Part shown: piece after piece, positions 16,969-27,000 of the stretch
Layout: every line of letters begins with the position of its first letter
How positions within the stretch are numbered: the first letter of the stretch is position 1
Assembly (NCBI GenBank): GCA_039820405.1
Contig: JBCBQC010000053.1
Location: 1-40,961, forward strand
Reading direction: 5' to 3'
Length of the DNA stretch: 40,961 bases
Source of the DNA: CALLVY01 sp937899855
GTDB lineage: Bacteria; Bacteroidota; Bacteroidia; Chitinophagales; Saprospiraceae
Translations under genes and position numbers: made by a program
Notes under the pieces: model-generated
What the model was told of the DNA's origin: nothing
What the model saw: the letters and a program-made list of their open reading frames with translations, nothing else
Database searches by the model: none

Positions 16969-17757
16969 ATGAATCGCTTAAAAAAACGAATGAGCGAAAA
17001 GCCCACGGGCTTGCTCAATATTTACTTTACCGCGGGCTATCCCCGTTTGGAGGATACGGGAAAAATTATCAAGGCCCTCGATCGGATGGGGGTCGACCTG
17101 GTCGAAATTGGGATGCCCTATTCCGATCCCTTGGCCGACGGCCCGACCATTCAGGAGAGTGGGGCGGTGGCCTTGAAAAACGGCATGACCCTCCCCCTGT
17201 TGTTTGAGCAGCTGACCGAGGTGCGGCCCCACACGGAGATGCCCATGATTTTGATGGGTTATTTCAATCAGGTGATGCAGTTTGGGGTGGAGCGTTTTTT
17301 ACAAAACTGCCAACGCAGTGGTATCGATGCCCTGATTTTACCCGACCTCCCCCTGGCCGTCTACGAATCGGAATACCAGCAGCTCTTCGCCGATTACGGG
17401 CTGGAAAGCGTTTTCCTCATCACCCCCCAAACTGAGGAATCCCGCATCCGCAAGATCGACGAACTGAGTACCGGGTTTATCTACGTGGTGTCGAGCTACG
17501 CCATTACCGGTGCCAAAAAAGGCATCAGCCCGGCCCAGATCGACTACTTCGAACGCATCGCCGCCCTGAACCTAAACAATCCCCGGTTGATCGGCTTTGG
17601 CATTTCCGACCGGGAGACTTTCCAGACGGCCTGCGCCCACGCCAACGGGGCCATCATTGGCAGCGCTTTTATTCGGGCCCTGGCCCGCCACGATAGCATC
17701 GAAGCGGCAGTTGACGAATTTGTCGGCGGCCTCAAAGCTTCTTCCCTTCACGTCTAA
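16969..17757 (+). CDS. trpA: Tryptophan synthase alpha chain
   Basis: TrpA cleaves indole-3-glycerol phosphate and channels indole to TrpB. Catalytic residues E46 (VEIGMPYSDP) and D57 (LADGPTIQ) are present, with NIYFTAGYPRLEDT at the start and GFGISD in the phosphate-binding region. I choose the ATG at 16969 because the family N-terminus (MNRLKKRM) begins there, giving 262 residues. The ATG at 16933 would add 12 residues and overlap trpB by 11 bases; this cannot be excluded. Confidence 0.96.
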   Translation: MNRLKKRMSEKPTGLLNIYFTAGYPRLEDTGKIIKALDRMGVDLVEIGMPYSDPLADGPTIQESGAVALKNGMTLPLLFEQLTEVRPHTEMPMILMGYFNQVMQFGVERFLQNCQRSGIDALILPDLPLAVYESEYQQLFADYGLESVFLITPQTEESRIRKIDELSTGFIYVVSSYAITGAKKGISPAQIDYFERIAALNLNNPRLIGFGISDRETFQTACAHANGAIIGSAFIRALARHDSIEAAVDEFVGGLKASSLHV

Positions 17758-17771
17758 AAACCATTGACAAC

Positions 17772-18791
17772 ATGATCATTCAACTCGACCAAAATATCGG
17801 GAGTGCCCAACTGGGGCACCTCGTGGAAAAACTCCAAACCATCCAGTACAAGACCACCGAGGTCAAAACCCAGTTTAACCGTTACATCATTGCGGTGGGG
17901 AAAAAAGAATTTGACATCCGCGCCATCGGCACCATGCCGGGCATTCGCGACATTCACCGCGTAAGCGATGCCTACAAACTGGTATCGCGCAAGTGGCGCG
18001 TATCCGAAACGGTCATCGACCTGGGGGAGGAGGTCAAAATCGGTGGGGGACACTTTCAGATCATGGCGGGTCCCTGCTCGATCGAGAGCGAAGAACAGAT
18101 CGAAAAGACGGTGGCGCACCTGCGCGCCAACGGGGTGCGCATCATGCGTGGTGGGGTGTACAAGCCGCGTAGTTCGCCCTATTCCTTCCGCGGGCTGGGC
18201 ATTCCCGGCCTGAAACTGTTTTACCAAAAGTGTCGGGAGGTGGGGATCAAGATCGTGACGGAGGTGATGATGGTAGAGCAGATCGAAAACATGATCGACT
18301 ACGTGGACATCTTTCAGGTGGGCGCGCGCAATTCGCAAAACTTCAACCTGCTCGACGCCCTGGGGGAGATCGACAAGCCGGTGCTGCTCAAACGGGGGAT
18401 TTCGGGAACGATCAACGAGCTGCTCCAGGCCGCGGAATACATTTTCTCGAACGGCAACGAACGCATCCTACTTTGCGAACGCGGCATCCGCTCTTACGAA
18501 CAAGCCTACCGCAATACGCTCGACATCAACGCCATTCCCATCCTCAAGGAGAAGAGCCACCTGCCCGTCATCGTCGACCCTTCCCACGGCATCGGAGTAC
18601 GCAAGCACGTCGAGGCGGTGGCCCTGGCTGGCGTGATTGCCGGTGCGGACGGCGTGATCGTAGAGGTCCACGAGACCCCAGAAAAGGCCTTTTCCGATGG
18701 CCAGCAGACCCTGGAATTCAAGGAGGCCAGCCGTTTGTACGAGCGGCTGCGGCAAACGAATGGCTTTCGCAAGTCCATCGGCTTGGTGTAG
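17772..18791 (+). CDS. aroF: 3-deoxy-7-phosphoheptulonate (DAHP) synthase, type I-beta with N-terminal regulatory domain
   Basis: This enzyme condenses PEP with erythrose 4-phosphate, the entry step of the shikimate pathway, and so feeds chorismate to TrpE. The catalytic barrel begins near residue 95 with FQIMAGPCSIESEEQ and includes RGGVYKPRSSPYSFRGLG, QVGARNSQNF, LLKRGISGTINE, LCERGIRSYE and IVDPSHGIG. The N-terminal 70 residues form a ferredoxin-like domain like that of the Thermotoga enzyme, usually the feedback site. It starts 14 bases after trpA and is presumably under the trp attenuator, tying aromatic precursor supply to tryptophan demand. Confidence 0.95.
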   Translation: MIIQLDQNIGSAQLGHLVEKLQTIQYKTTEVKTQFNRYIIAVGKKEFDIRAIGTMPGIRDIHRVSDAYKLVSRKWRVSETVIDLGEEVKIGGGHFQIMAGPCSIESEEQIEKTVAHLRANGVRIMRGGVYKPRSSPYSFRGLGIPGLKLFYQKCREVGIKIVTEVMMVEQIENMIDYVDIFQVGARNSQNFNLLDALGEIDKPVLLKRGISGTINELLQAAEYIFSNGNERILLCERGIRSYEQAYRNTLDINAIPILKEKSHLPVIVDPSHGIGVRKHVEAVALAGVIAGADGVIVEVHETPEKAFSDGQQTLEFKEASRLYERLRQTNGFRKSIGLV

Positions 18792-18867
18792 CCGATCGAC
18801 TTGCGGGCATCGGAGGGAAGGGGCCCATCTTTCGGTACTGGTGCTGGCAAAAGTTTAAATCACTTCT

Positions 18868-18875
18868 TACCTTTG
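18868..18875 (+). promoter_or_regulatory. Candidate -7 promoter element of apbE
   Basis: TACCTTTG is an exact TAnnTTTG match, 19 bases before the ATG at 18895. It suggests that apbE starts its own transcript rather than belonging to the trp operon. No clear -33 element is seen. Confidence 0.55.
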
Positions 18876-18894
18876 CACAAATCCTTTCCAATTG

Positions 18895-19971
18895 ATGAAG
18901 AAAAACGCCCTCAGCCTGCTGATTCCCATTTTACTCTGGGGCTCGGCCTGCGGTCCGGCTGAACCGGGGCAGCACCAGCTGCGCTACAAAAAATTTAGCG
19001 GCCCCACCATGGGGACGCGGTACAACGTGACCTATTCCGATACCCTCGCTCGCGAGCTCCAGCCGGAGGTAGACCAGCTCCTGTTGGACATCAATCAGGA
19101 GGTATCGACCTACATCGATAGCTCGGTCATCTCCCAGTTCAACCAGAGTCCCGACCCCTTTGCCCTGGAGGACAAATTGTACACCTCTTCCTTCGAGGCG
19201 ACCGGCGATTTTCACTTTCGCAACAACTACGGCTTTGCTGTGGAGGTCTACAAAAAAACGCGGGGCCTGTTTGATCCTACCGTGATGCCACTGGTCAATT
19301 ACTGGGGTTTTGGCTACACCGAGAAAAAGGCGGTGACGGCCGTCGATAGCGTGGTCGTGGATTCGCTGATGCAACTGGTGGGCTTTGACAAGCTCGCCTA
19401 CCTGACCGATCAGGGGAATTACCGGCTGCGCAAGAGTCATCCCGGAATTCAGCTGGACTTCAGTGCCCTGGCCAAGGGCTACGCCGTGGATGAGATCGGA
19501 CGCCTGCTGGAGAGCCGGGGCATTCGCAACTACCTGGTCGACATCGGGGGGGAGGTGCGTACCCGGGGCAAAAACCAGCGCGGGGATTGGTGGCGCTTGG
19601 GCATCAGCTTGCCCGAGGAAGGAGCGGATATGAAGGCTATTTTTTCTACCGTCCAGTTGGACAACCGGGCGATGGCCACCTCCGGCAACTACCGCAATTA
19701 CTATCGGGTGGGGGAGGCATCCTACGCCCATACCATTAACCCCCGCACGGGATATCCCGAAAAAAGTACCTTATTGAGTGCATCGGTTGTGGCAGAAAGT
19801 TGTATCCTTGCCGATGCTTACGCTACGGCTTTTATGGTGATGGGGCTGGACTCGGCCCTGGTACTGGCCCAGGATTTGGAAGGCGTGGAGGCGTATTTGA
19901 TTTACAGCACTGAGACGGGCGAACTGGCGGCGCGCAGTACCGACGGCATGAAGGCTTTTCTCCAAAAATAG
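18895..19971 (+). CDS. apbE: FAD:protein FMN transferase (ApbE family lipoprotein)
   Basis: ApbE enzymes attach FMN covalently to threonine of periplasmic redox proteins such as NqrB/NqrC and RnfG. The protein has an SPII signal ending WGSAC, so it is a lipoprotein. Family motifs are GPTMGTRYNVTY, LDFSALAKGYAVDEIGRLL, NYLVDIGGEVRTRG, YAHTINPRTGYP (the H-T-I-N/D-P-R-T-G motif) and LADAYATAFMVMG with the metal-binding D-A-x-A-T. ATG at 18895 is preferred over a TTG one codon earlier. The next gene, an exonuclease, follows after 12 bases. No flavinylation substrate is encoded nearby. Confidence 0.94.
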   Translation: MKKNALSLLIPILLWGSACGPAEPGQHQLRYKKFSGPTMGTRYNVTYSDTLARELQPEVDQLLLDINQEVSTYIDSSVISQFNQSPDPFALEDKLYTSSFEATGDFHFRNNYGFAVEVYKKTRGLFDPTVMPLVNYWGFGYTEKKAVTAVDSVVVDSLMQLVGFDKLAYLTDQGNYRLRKSHPGIQLDFSALAKGYAVDEIGRLLESRGIRNYLVDIGGEVRTRGKNQRGDWWRLGISLPEEGADMKAIFSTVQLDNRAMATSGNYRNYYRVGEASYAHTINPRTGYPEKSTLLSASVVAESCILADAYATAFMVMGLDSALVLAQDLEGVEAYLIYSTETGELAARSTDGMKAFLQK

Positions 19972-19983
19972 ATTTCCCTAACC

Positions 19984-20808
19984 ATGGATTTTAAGCTCAC
20001 CAAAGACCTTTGCTTTTTTGATATTGAATCGACGGGTTTGAACGTCATCCGCGATCGCATCGTACAAATTGCGATTGTCAAACATTTTGCCAACGGACGC
20101 CCCCCGGTGGAGCTGGTCCAGTTGATCAATCCGGGCATCCCCATCTCCGAGGAGGCCATGGCGGTCCACGGGATCCTGCCCAAGGATTTGGCAAACAAAC
20201 CCACTTTCCAACAGGTGGCGCACAAAATTTTGGATTTTATTGGCGATGCCGACCTGGCCGGATACAACTCCAATCGCTTTGATGTGCCCATTCTAATGGA
20301 AGAATTTGCCCGCGTAGGCATCGACTGGGACATGTCGCGTCGTCGAACGGTCGATGTACAACGGATTTTTTACAAAATGGAGCCCCGTACCCTCCAAGCT
20401 GCCCTGCGCTACTACTGTGGCAAGACCCTCGAAAACGCCCACGATGCCCTGGCTGACGTACACGCCACGGTAGACGTACTCCGGGGGCAACTGCAACGCT
20501 ACGCCGACCAGGACATGATCGGCTCGGATGGGGAAGTGGTCGAAAAACCGGTGGTCAACGACATTCAGGCCCTCCACGATTTTACCAACGATAGCGGTAT
20601 GATCGACGCTACCCAACGGATGAAGTACAACCACGAAGGGGTGGTGGTATTCAACTTTGGCAAATACCAAGGGCGTCCGGTGGCCAAGACCCTGTACGAG
20701 GACCGGCAGTACTACAATTGGATCCTCAACAAGGAATTTTCGACGCAGGTCAAGAAACTGGTGAAGAAACTGGTAAAAGAATATGAAAAAAAGCAGCGCG
20801 AATCTTAA
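19984..20808 (+). CDS. DEDDh 3'-5' exonuclease (DnaQ-like) with a C-terminal small domain
   Basis: All five residues of the DEDDh active site are visible: D13 and E15 in FFDIESTG, D100 in NRFDVPIL, and H153 and D158 in NAHDALADVH, so the nuclease should be active on DNA or RNA 3' ends. The exonuclease core covers about residues 8-172. The last 60 residues contain VVVFNFGKYQGRPVAKTL followed by YYNWILNKEF, like the small C-terminal domain found after ExoX-type exonucleases. It resembles a stand-alone DnaQ/ExoX-like repair nuclease; the exact substrate cannot be told. The stop overlaps the next gene by 26 bases. Confidence 0.92.
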   Translation: MDFKLTKDLCFFDIESTGLNVIRDRIVQIAIVKHFANGRPPVELVQLINPGIPISEEAMAVHGILPKDLANKPTFQQVAHKILDFIGDADLAGYNSNRFDVPILMEEFARVGIDWDMSRRRTVDVQRIFYKMEPRTLQAALRYYCGKTLENAHDALADVHATVDVLRGQLQRYADQDMIGSDGEVVEKPVVNDIQALHDFTNDSGMIDATQRMKYNHEGVVVFNFGKYQGRPVAKTLYEDRQYYNWILNKEFSTQVKKLVKKLVKEYEKKQRES

Positions 20809-21628
20809 GCTCCTCTCCGGCTGCCTTTTGCTCCTAGCGCTGGGCCTCCCAGCCTGTTACGAACCCGTCGAGGGTTGTCTGGACATCTTCGCCAGCAACT
20901 ACGAGGCGGATGCCGACCAGCAGTGCCCCGACGATCCGGGCTGCTGTACCTATCCCGAATTGCGACTGGTGGTCAGCCAGGTGTGGGGGGATACGACCTT
21001 TAGCTACGACAGCGTCTTTTTTTCGAATGGCAGCCCTGATTCCCTTCGCATGGTACAGGTTATTTACTACCTCTCGGAGGTGGAGTTGGTCGGTGCTGAG
21101 GGCAGCCTGCGGATGATCAATCGGGTGAGTGGAGACCTGGGGGAGGGGACGGCGGTGGAGCTTACGGATGACTTTTTGATCGTCGATTTTATCAAGGGGC
21201 GCAACTACACCTGGGGGAATTTCAATACGGCGGGCAGTTACGATAGCCTGCGGCTACGGCTGGGCTTGGCACCGAGTTTGACGGCGGCGGTGCCGACTTC
21301 TTTTCCCGACGATCACGAACTGAGTCTGCAGGCCGATAGCCTCTGGCGGGCCGACGAGGGGTACGCCCTGGGGCGGGTCCGTCTGGTGTCCCAAGCCGGT
21401 AGCGGGGACACCCTGAGCTACACCATTCCCGCGCTCGATAATGGCCTGGAACTGTCGTTTGCGCTACCGACCAGCATTGACTTTGGGGTATCCGCTACGC
21501 TTGAGCTGCAGGCGGACAATCAAAAACTCCTGGAAGGCATAGATTTTGTGGCAATAGGAGCAGACGAGGCCCTGGTGATTGCCGAAATTGTCAATAATCT
21601 GCCAAACCTCCTTTCTACGGGACAATGA
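20783..21628 (+). CDS. MbnP-like lipoprotein (divergent)
   Basis: This 281-residue protein has an SPII signal with lipobox LPAC (C25) and then a Cys-rich segment typical of Bacteroidota cell-surface lipoproteins (GCLDIFASNY ... CPDDPGCCTYPE). From about residue 57 a beta-rich domain follows the layout of its neighbour at 21755: YYLSEVELV matches SFYVSDVVLL, YDSLRLRLGL matches YDGIKMGLGV, and the HELS ... SLWRADEGYALG stretch (H179, W189) aligns with the HPLAS ... WQGWQSYMFA core of MbnP-type proteins. It is therefore a degenerate member of the MbnP family (inference). It begins inside the exonuclease gene, so the two are co-expressed. Confidence 0.85.
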   Translation: MKKSSANLKLLSGCLLLLALGLPACYEPVEGCLDIFASNYEADADQQCPDDPGCCTYPELRLVVSQVWGDTTFSYDSVFFSNGSPDSLRMVQVIYYLSEVELVGAEGSLRMINRVSGDLGEGTAVELTDDFLIVDFIKGRNYTWGNFNTAGSYDSLRLRLGLAPSLTAAVPTSFPDDHELSLQADSLWRADEGYALGRVRLVSQAGSGDTLSYTIPALDNGLELSFALPTSIDFGVSATLELQADNQKLLEGIDFVAIGADEALVIAEIVNNLPNLLSTGQ

Positions 21629-21754
21629 GGCTGGTTTTATTGCTAATTTTAAACGGCACAGGCAACCCCGAACGGATTCTTCGAGTTTTATACCTGACAA
21701 GTGATGGGGAAGTCGCCCATCGCAACCAAGAAAAAAGCAGCAATCTCTTTCCCT

Positions 21755-22573
21755 ATGTTTGACAAAGAACGTTTTTCCGTTAAATTCCTCTCGCTGGTCC
21801 TCAGCGGTCTTTTATTCCTCACGCTCCAAACGGGCTGTGAAAACAACCCCGACGATGATCTCGGTCCGATTGTGGACGTGGAGATCAACTTCAAGGCACA
21901 GTTTGATGACGAGCTGTTGTTGATGCGTAAAAATTACCAGTTGGACGACAGCACCGAGATTCGGTTTACCCGGGTGAGTTTTTACGTCTCCGATGTGGTG
22001 TTGCTCAAAAACATCAACGGCGAGGAGGAAGAAACCGATGTTTTCGACCTGCAGTTGGTCGACTTTACCGACTTTACGGAAGTCAACCCCGGTAATGTGG
22101 CCGATGGAATTAGCTTTGTCGGTACCAACGTTCCCGTAGATCGCTACGATGGCATCAAGATGGGCTTGGGCGTTCCGGCGGACCTCAATCGGACCTCGCC
22201 CGCCAAGTACGATTCGGGTCACCCCTTGGCTTCTTCCCTGCACTATTGGCAGGGTTGGCAGAGCTACATGTTCGCCATGATTGAGGGGGCCATCGACTTC
22301 AACGGGGATGGTAATTTTGACAGCGACGAGAATTTCCTCTACCACTTGGGGTCGGACGATGCCTACGAGAGTACATTTATTTACGATACGTTGACCTTAG
22401 AGGAGGGGAAAAACCCGACTTTTGAGGTCAAGGTAGACCTGCGGCGGCTGTTCCGCAAGACGGATGGAACTCCCGTATTCGACGCATCCGACAAGAAGAC
22501 GACGCATAATCCCGACGATTTTGCCTTTATTTCGCAGCTGATGCTGTATTTTTCGCAGGTCTTTTCCCTGTAG
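21755..22573 (+). CDS. MbnP-like copper-binding lipoprotein
   Basis: The protein has 272 residues from the ATG at 21755, where a signal peptide with lipobox LQTGC (C28) begins; longer frames from 21701/21704 would place 17-18 polar residues before the signal. The body shows the MbnP pattern: VEINFKAQF, IRFTRVSFYVSDVVLL, YDGIKMGLGVP, then SGHPLASSLHYWQGWQSYMFAMIEG (listed in pieces) with H156, H163, W165 and W168, and a late YHLG. In methanotrophs MbnP binds copper at a site that includes a kynurenine made from tryptophan by the diheme enzyme MbnH. Such an enzyme is encoded 37 bases downstream, so W165 or W168 is the likely modified residue (inference). Confidence 0.88.
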   Translation: MFDKERFSVKFLSLVLSGLLFLTLQTGCENNPDDDLGPIVDVEINFKAQFDDELLLMRKNYQLDDSTEIRFTRVSFYVSDVVLLKNINGEEEETDVFDLQLVDFTDFTEVNPGNVADGISFVGTNVPVDRYDGIKMGLGVPADLNRTSPAKYDSGHPLASSLHYWQGWQSYMFAMIEGAIDFNGDGNFDSDENFLYHLGSDDAYESTFIYDTLTLEEGKNPTFEVKVDLRRLFRKTDGTPVFDASDKKTTHNPDDFAFISQLMLYFSQVFSL

Positions 22574-22610
22574 GGCACTTTGAACCAATAAAGCAGATCA
22601 CAAAACAGCC

Positions 22611-23726
22611 ATGTCAAGATTCCTCCTTCTCACTTTTCTAGCGGGATTACTCTTTCTGATCGCCTGTAAAAAAGACGACTCCATGGCGTGCAATGCCACT
22701 GAAGAGGGGGGGCTGCTGGATATCGAGTACGATCCCAGTCCTTACAATCTGGTTATCGGGGAAGGCTTGCCCGTATCGATGCCCATCCCCACGGATAATC
22801 CGCTGACGGTGGAGGGGGTCGAACTGGGGCGGCACCTGTTTTACGATCCCATTTTATCGGTAGACAGCTCCATGTCCTGTGCGACTTGCCACAATTCGCA
22901 AGGCAGTTTTACGGACAACCTGCGTTTTAGCCCGGGCGTCGATGGTATCTTTGGCAAGCGCAGTGCCATGAGCTTGCTGGATTTGGGCTTCAACCAAAAC
23001 GGTTTCTTTTGGGGCGGCGGAGTCGCTACCCTTGAGCAGCAGGCCCTGATGCCGATCACCGACCCCATCGAGATGCACAATACCTGGGATAACGTGATCG
23101 AAAAATTTCAAGAGCATCCCAGTTATCCGCAGATGTTCCGGCGGGCCTTTGGCATCGAGACGCGGGAGGACATCACCAAGGAGCTGGCGGCTAAGGCCAT
23201 CGCCCAATTTGAACGCATCCTAATCAGCAGTGGCAATTCCCTCTACGACCGCGCCATTCGGGGGGAGTACTTTTTCTCCGACGCCGAGCTCAATGGTTAC
23301 CAAATGTTTTTCGATATCGGTTCGGGGCTACCCGACGCCGAATGCGGACACTGCCACAACATTCCCCTCTTTACCACCAACGAATACACCAACAACGGCC
23401 TGCAGGAAGCCGCTACGCTGGAAGACTTTAAGGACAAGGGACACGGCCTCATCACCGGCGATCCCTTTGACAATGGCACCTTCCGTATTCCCACCCTGCG
23501 CAACATCACCAAATCCGCTCCCTACATGCACGATGGCAGCCTCGCCACCCTCGAAGAAGTGATCGAGCATTACAATTCGGGCGGCAAGCATTCGCCCAAT
23601 AAGGACGGGCTACTCCTGCCCCTCGGCCTTACCGAGGAGAACAAGCGCGACCTACTCGCCTTTCTCAAAATGTTGGAAGATCCCGACTTCAACGAAAACC
23701 CCGCTTACTCCTCGCCCTTCGATTAA
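22611..23726 (+). CDS. Diheme cytochrome c peroxidase / MauG-MbnH-like lipoprotein
   Basis: The 371-residue protein carries two c-heme motifs, CATCH at residues 90-94 and CGHCH at 245-249, the layout of the CCP/MauG family, and an SPII lipobox LIAC (C19). Family segments include LGRHLFYDPILS, DNLRFSPGVDG, FFWGGGVATLEQQALMPITDPIEM, GTFRIPTLRNITKSAPYMHDGSLATLEEV. Members either reduce hydrogen peroxide or, as MauG and MbnH, oxidise residues of a partner protein. The two MbnP-like genes directly upstream favour the MbnH role here, though many Bacteroidota carry such peroxidases. It should sit in the periplasm attached to a membrane. Confidence 0.93.
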   Translation: MSRFLLLTFLAGLLFLIACKKDDSMACNATEEGGLLDIEYDPSPYNLVIGEGLPVSMPIPTDNPLTVEGVELGRHLFYDPILSVDSSMSCATCHNSQGSFTDNLRFSPGVDGIFGKRSAMSLLDLGFNQNGFFWGGGVATLEQQALMPITDPIEMHNTWDNVIEKFQEHPSYPQMFRRAFGIETREDITKELAAKAIAQFERILISSGNSLYDRAIRGEYFFSDAELNGYQMFFDIGSGLPDAECGHCHNIPLFTTNEYTNNGLQEAATLEDFKDKGHGLITGDPFDNGTFRIPTLRNITKSAPYMHDGSLATLEEVIEHYNSGGKHSPNKDGLLLPLGLTEENKRDLLAFLKMLEDPDFNENPAYSSPFD

Positions 23727-24043
23727 GCCCAACGGGTCGATTTCCAGCCTCGCCACCAATATATTTTTTTCCAATATTTTTTCTACCCGTAAATTGGTAT
23801 GCCTTTTGTCAGATAGTTGTTGAAGGCTACCGTTGATAAACCACCTTCCTTCCCCCGCCGACGAAAGTTGGCCCTCCCCTACAGCCGCTTTCTCCCTAGC
23901 GGTCGATTTTACCCCTGATTTTAGGATAAACTATTGCGCTTTCGAGTGGTCCGCTACTCGGAATACCTAGTGAGGTCCACGCTCCCCCCGGTCAGTTATT
24001 TTATCGAGCCAAAATTGTAAAACGTAAAGTCTGTATTGCCATC
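23727..24043. other. Intergenic region between the peroxidase and subtilase genes
   Basis: This stretch of 317 bases contains runs of T at 23764-23770 and 23779-23784 within a short repeated ccaatat sequence, which may end the upstream transcript, but no stable hairpin is visible beside them. No convincing TAnnTTTG element for the subtilase gene was found. No reading frame of note is present. Confidence 0.4.
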
Positions 24044-27000
24044 ATGAGAAAGCACAACACCGCGGTGTTAGCGCTCCTGCTACTCCTATGCACCGCACTA
24101 CGGGGACAAGACCAAAATCGCACTTCTTCCGAGGCCCTGCTTCCATTGCAGGAGCTGCGGTCCGATCCCGATCAACTTTCCAGAATTCAGCAAGCCCAAC
24201 GGTACTACCTGCACCTACGCTTCGAGGCGGTACCCAATGCTAAGCTGCTGGCGCGTCTGGCGGATTTGGACATCCAGCTCGTCGCTCCGATTCAGCAAAA
24301 TACTTACTGGGCCAGCCTGCCCGCTAGCATCGACACCGAGCAATTGCGGGACTTGGGAATCCAAGGGGTCGCGGCACCGACGGCCCAGCAGAAAATGTCG
24401 CGGGCCCTGCGTCAGCAGCAGCGCCCGTCCTGGTCGACTGCCGGGACGGAGGAAGTCGAGCTGGCCATCAGCTTTTTCCCCAGTACCCCCAGTCCCCTCA
24501 TCGATGCTGTTCTAAACGACCTGCAAGCCACGGAGATCGGACTTCGCCACAACCGTGGAAGCCTGATTTTGGCTCGCCTGGCCACCAACAAGGTCGCTAC
24601 TCTCAGTGCCCTTCCCGTGGTACGTGCCCTGGACTACGTCCAAGAGCCCGATCAGCCACTGAACTACGAAATTCGCAGCGCCCAGCGGATCAACGCCGTG
24701 CAGTGCATCGTACCCGGCAGCCTGAACCTGCGCGGACACGGCGTCACCATCGGGATTGGCGATGGGGGCGAGCTGGGCGAACACAAAGATTTTGCGGGCC
24801 GGGTCAACAACGAAGCCTCCGGTACCTATAGCTCCTTCGGTGCCCACGGTGATCACGTAGCGGGCATCATCGGAGGATCCGGTGCGCTACACCCTCGCCA
24901 CCGGGGAATGGCTCCCGAGAGCGAACTGATTATTCAAAAGACCAGCCTGATTACCTACTATACCAATGATTACGTCAACAATTACGGTATGGTGCTGACC
25001 AATAATTCTTACGGTACCACGTCCAATTGTGAGATCAACGGGACCTACAACTATTCCAGCCAGAGCCTCGACCAACAGATGCTCGATTATCCCGAGCTGT
25101 TGCACGTCTACGCGGCGGGCAACAACGGTTGGGAGACTTGTGGGGATTTTCCCAAATCCTATCATACCGTGCTCCGCTACTACCAGGCCGCCAAGAACGT
25201 CCTGACGGTGGGGAACGCCAAAGACAACCGAACGATCAACCCCAATTCGAGTCGCGGACCAGTCGACGATGGGCGGATCAAGCCCGAGATTTGTGGGGTG
25301 GGAACCAAGGTGACTTCCACCGGGCGGGATTACAACTACTGGAGTGCCACGGGGACGAGTATGGCCGCACCCGCCGTGGTGGGCACGATGGCCCTGATGT
25401 ACGAGCGCTACCGCGAACTCAACGGCGGCGCCAATCCCAGCGGTGCCCTGATGAAGGCCATCGCCTGCAATACGGCGGAAGACCTGGGAAACGTGGGGCC
25501 CGATTACACCTTTGGCTACGGCATGATCAACGCCCGTCGGGCCATCGACGCCATCGAAGAGGATCGCTTCCTGACGGGAAGTGTGGAGCACGCCCGTACC
25601 GAGCAGCATACAATTCCCGTACCCGCGGGGGTCGAGCAGGTCAAGGTGATGCTCTACTGGCACGACGCGCCCGCCGAGGCCGACGCCACCGTGACCCTGG
25701 TCAACGACCTGGACCTACTCGTACAAACACCGGACGCTAACAGTTACACCCCCTGGGTACTCAATCCCAATGCTGCCAACGTCGAGGACCTGGCTACGCG
25801 GGGCGTGGACCGGCTGAACAACATCGAACAAGTGACGATTGATACGCCTACGGGTGGCAATTATACGATCGAAATCAATGGATACAACGTCCCCATGGGA
25901 CCACAAAATTACATCCTGACCTACGACTTTGTATACTCCGAAGTAGTGGTGACCTTTCCCGTGGGAGGCGAAACCTTTGATCCGGGGACGACCGAGCGCA
26001 TCCAGTGGGATGCCGAGGTTAGCAACACCGATTACTTTACGGTGGAGTGGAGCCCGGACAACGGAGCGACCTGGGAAGTGGTCAAGAGTGGGGTGGCGCC
26101 CAACGTCCGCTACGCCAATTGGGTGGTGCCCAACACCATTACCGAGCAGGCGCGGATCCGGGTGAGCAAGTTCAACACCAGCGTAAGCGACGAAAGTGAT
26201 TTTGAATTTAGCGTATTGGGGGTACCCGATGCCCTGGCGGCTCAGTCGGTCTGTGCGGGCTACGTCCAGCTGACCTGGTCGCCGGAGACTTACGCCACGG
26301 CTTACGAGTTGATGCAATTTGTGGATGAAGAAATGGTGACCATCGCCACGCTAACGGATACCACCTACACGATTGAGGGAGGACTGAGCCTGGGAGAGAT
26401 GTACTGGTTTTCGGTACGGGCCATCGGGCCGTCGGGGGGACGGAGCGAGCGGTCGGAGGCGATTTCCTGCGTGCCGCAGATTGTGACGCCTTGCGATTGG
26501 GAAAACGATGGCTTGCTACACGGCGGATTTACGGAATTGCGGGGACGCTTCAATACCTCCAGCGCGCTAAGTGGCAATGAGCTGATCAGCGTACGGATTG
26601 AAAACATGGGGGTCAATGCCCTGGAGGAGGTCAAATTGTACTATCAAGTCAATAACCAGACGCCCGTGGAGGAAACCTACACCGGAAATATTCCCGTGGG
26701 AGAGTCCGCCACCTACGTCTTTAGCCAGGGAGCTGATCTGTCCAGTCCGCAGCAATACACGATTCGCGCCTGGATGGAAATCCCCGGAGATACCCACCCG
26801 GAAAACGACAGCCTGAGCGTCCCGATGCGGGCCACCCAGCTGGGCTACGGAGCCCTGTCGCTGCCCCACATCGAGACCTTTGAGGACCTGGGCCCGGCGA
26901 GCGACTTTACCGAAAGTCAAATTGGTCCCAGTGGCTTGCTCCTGTGGGATTTGGAATTGGGGGCGGGCAGTTGGGGCTTTACCGAGGCCGACGAGAACGG

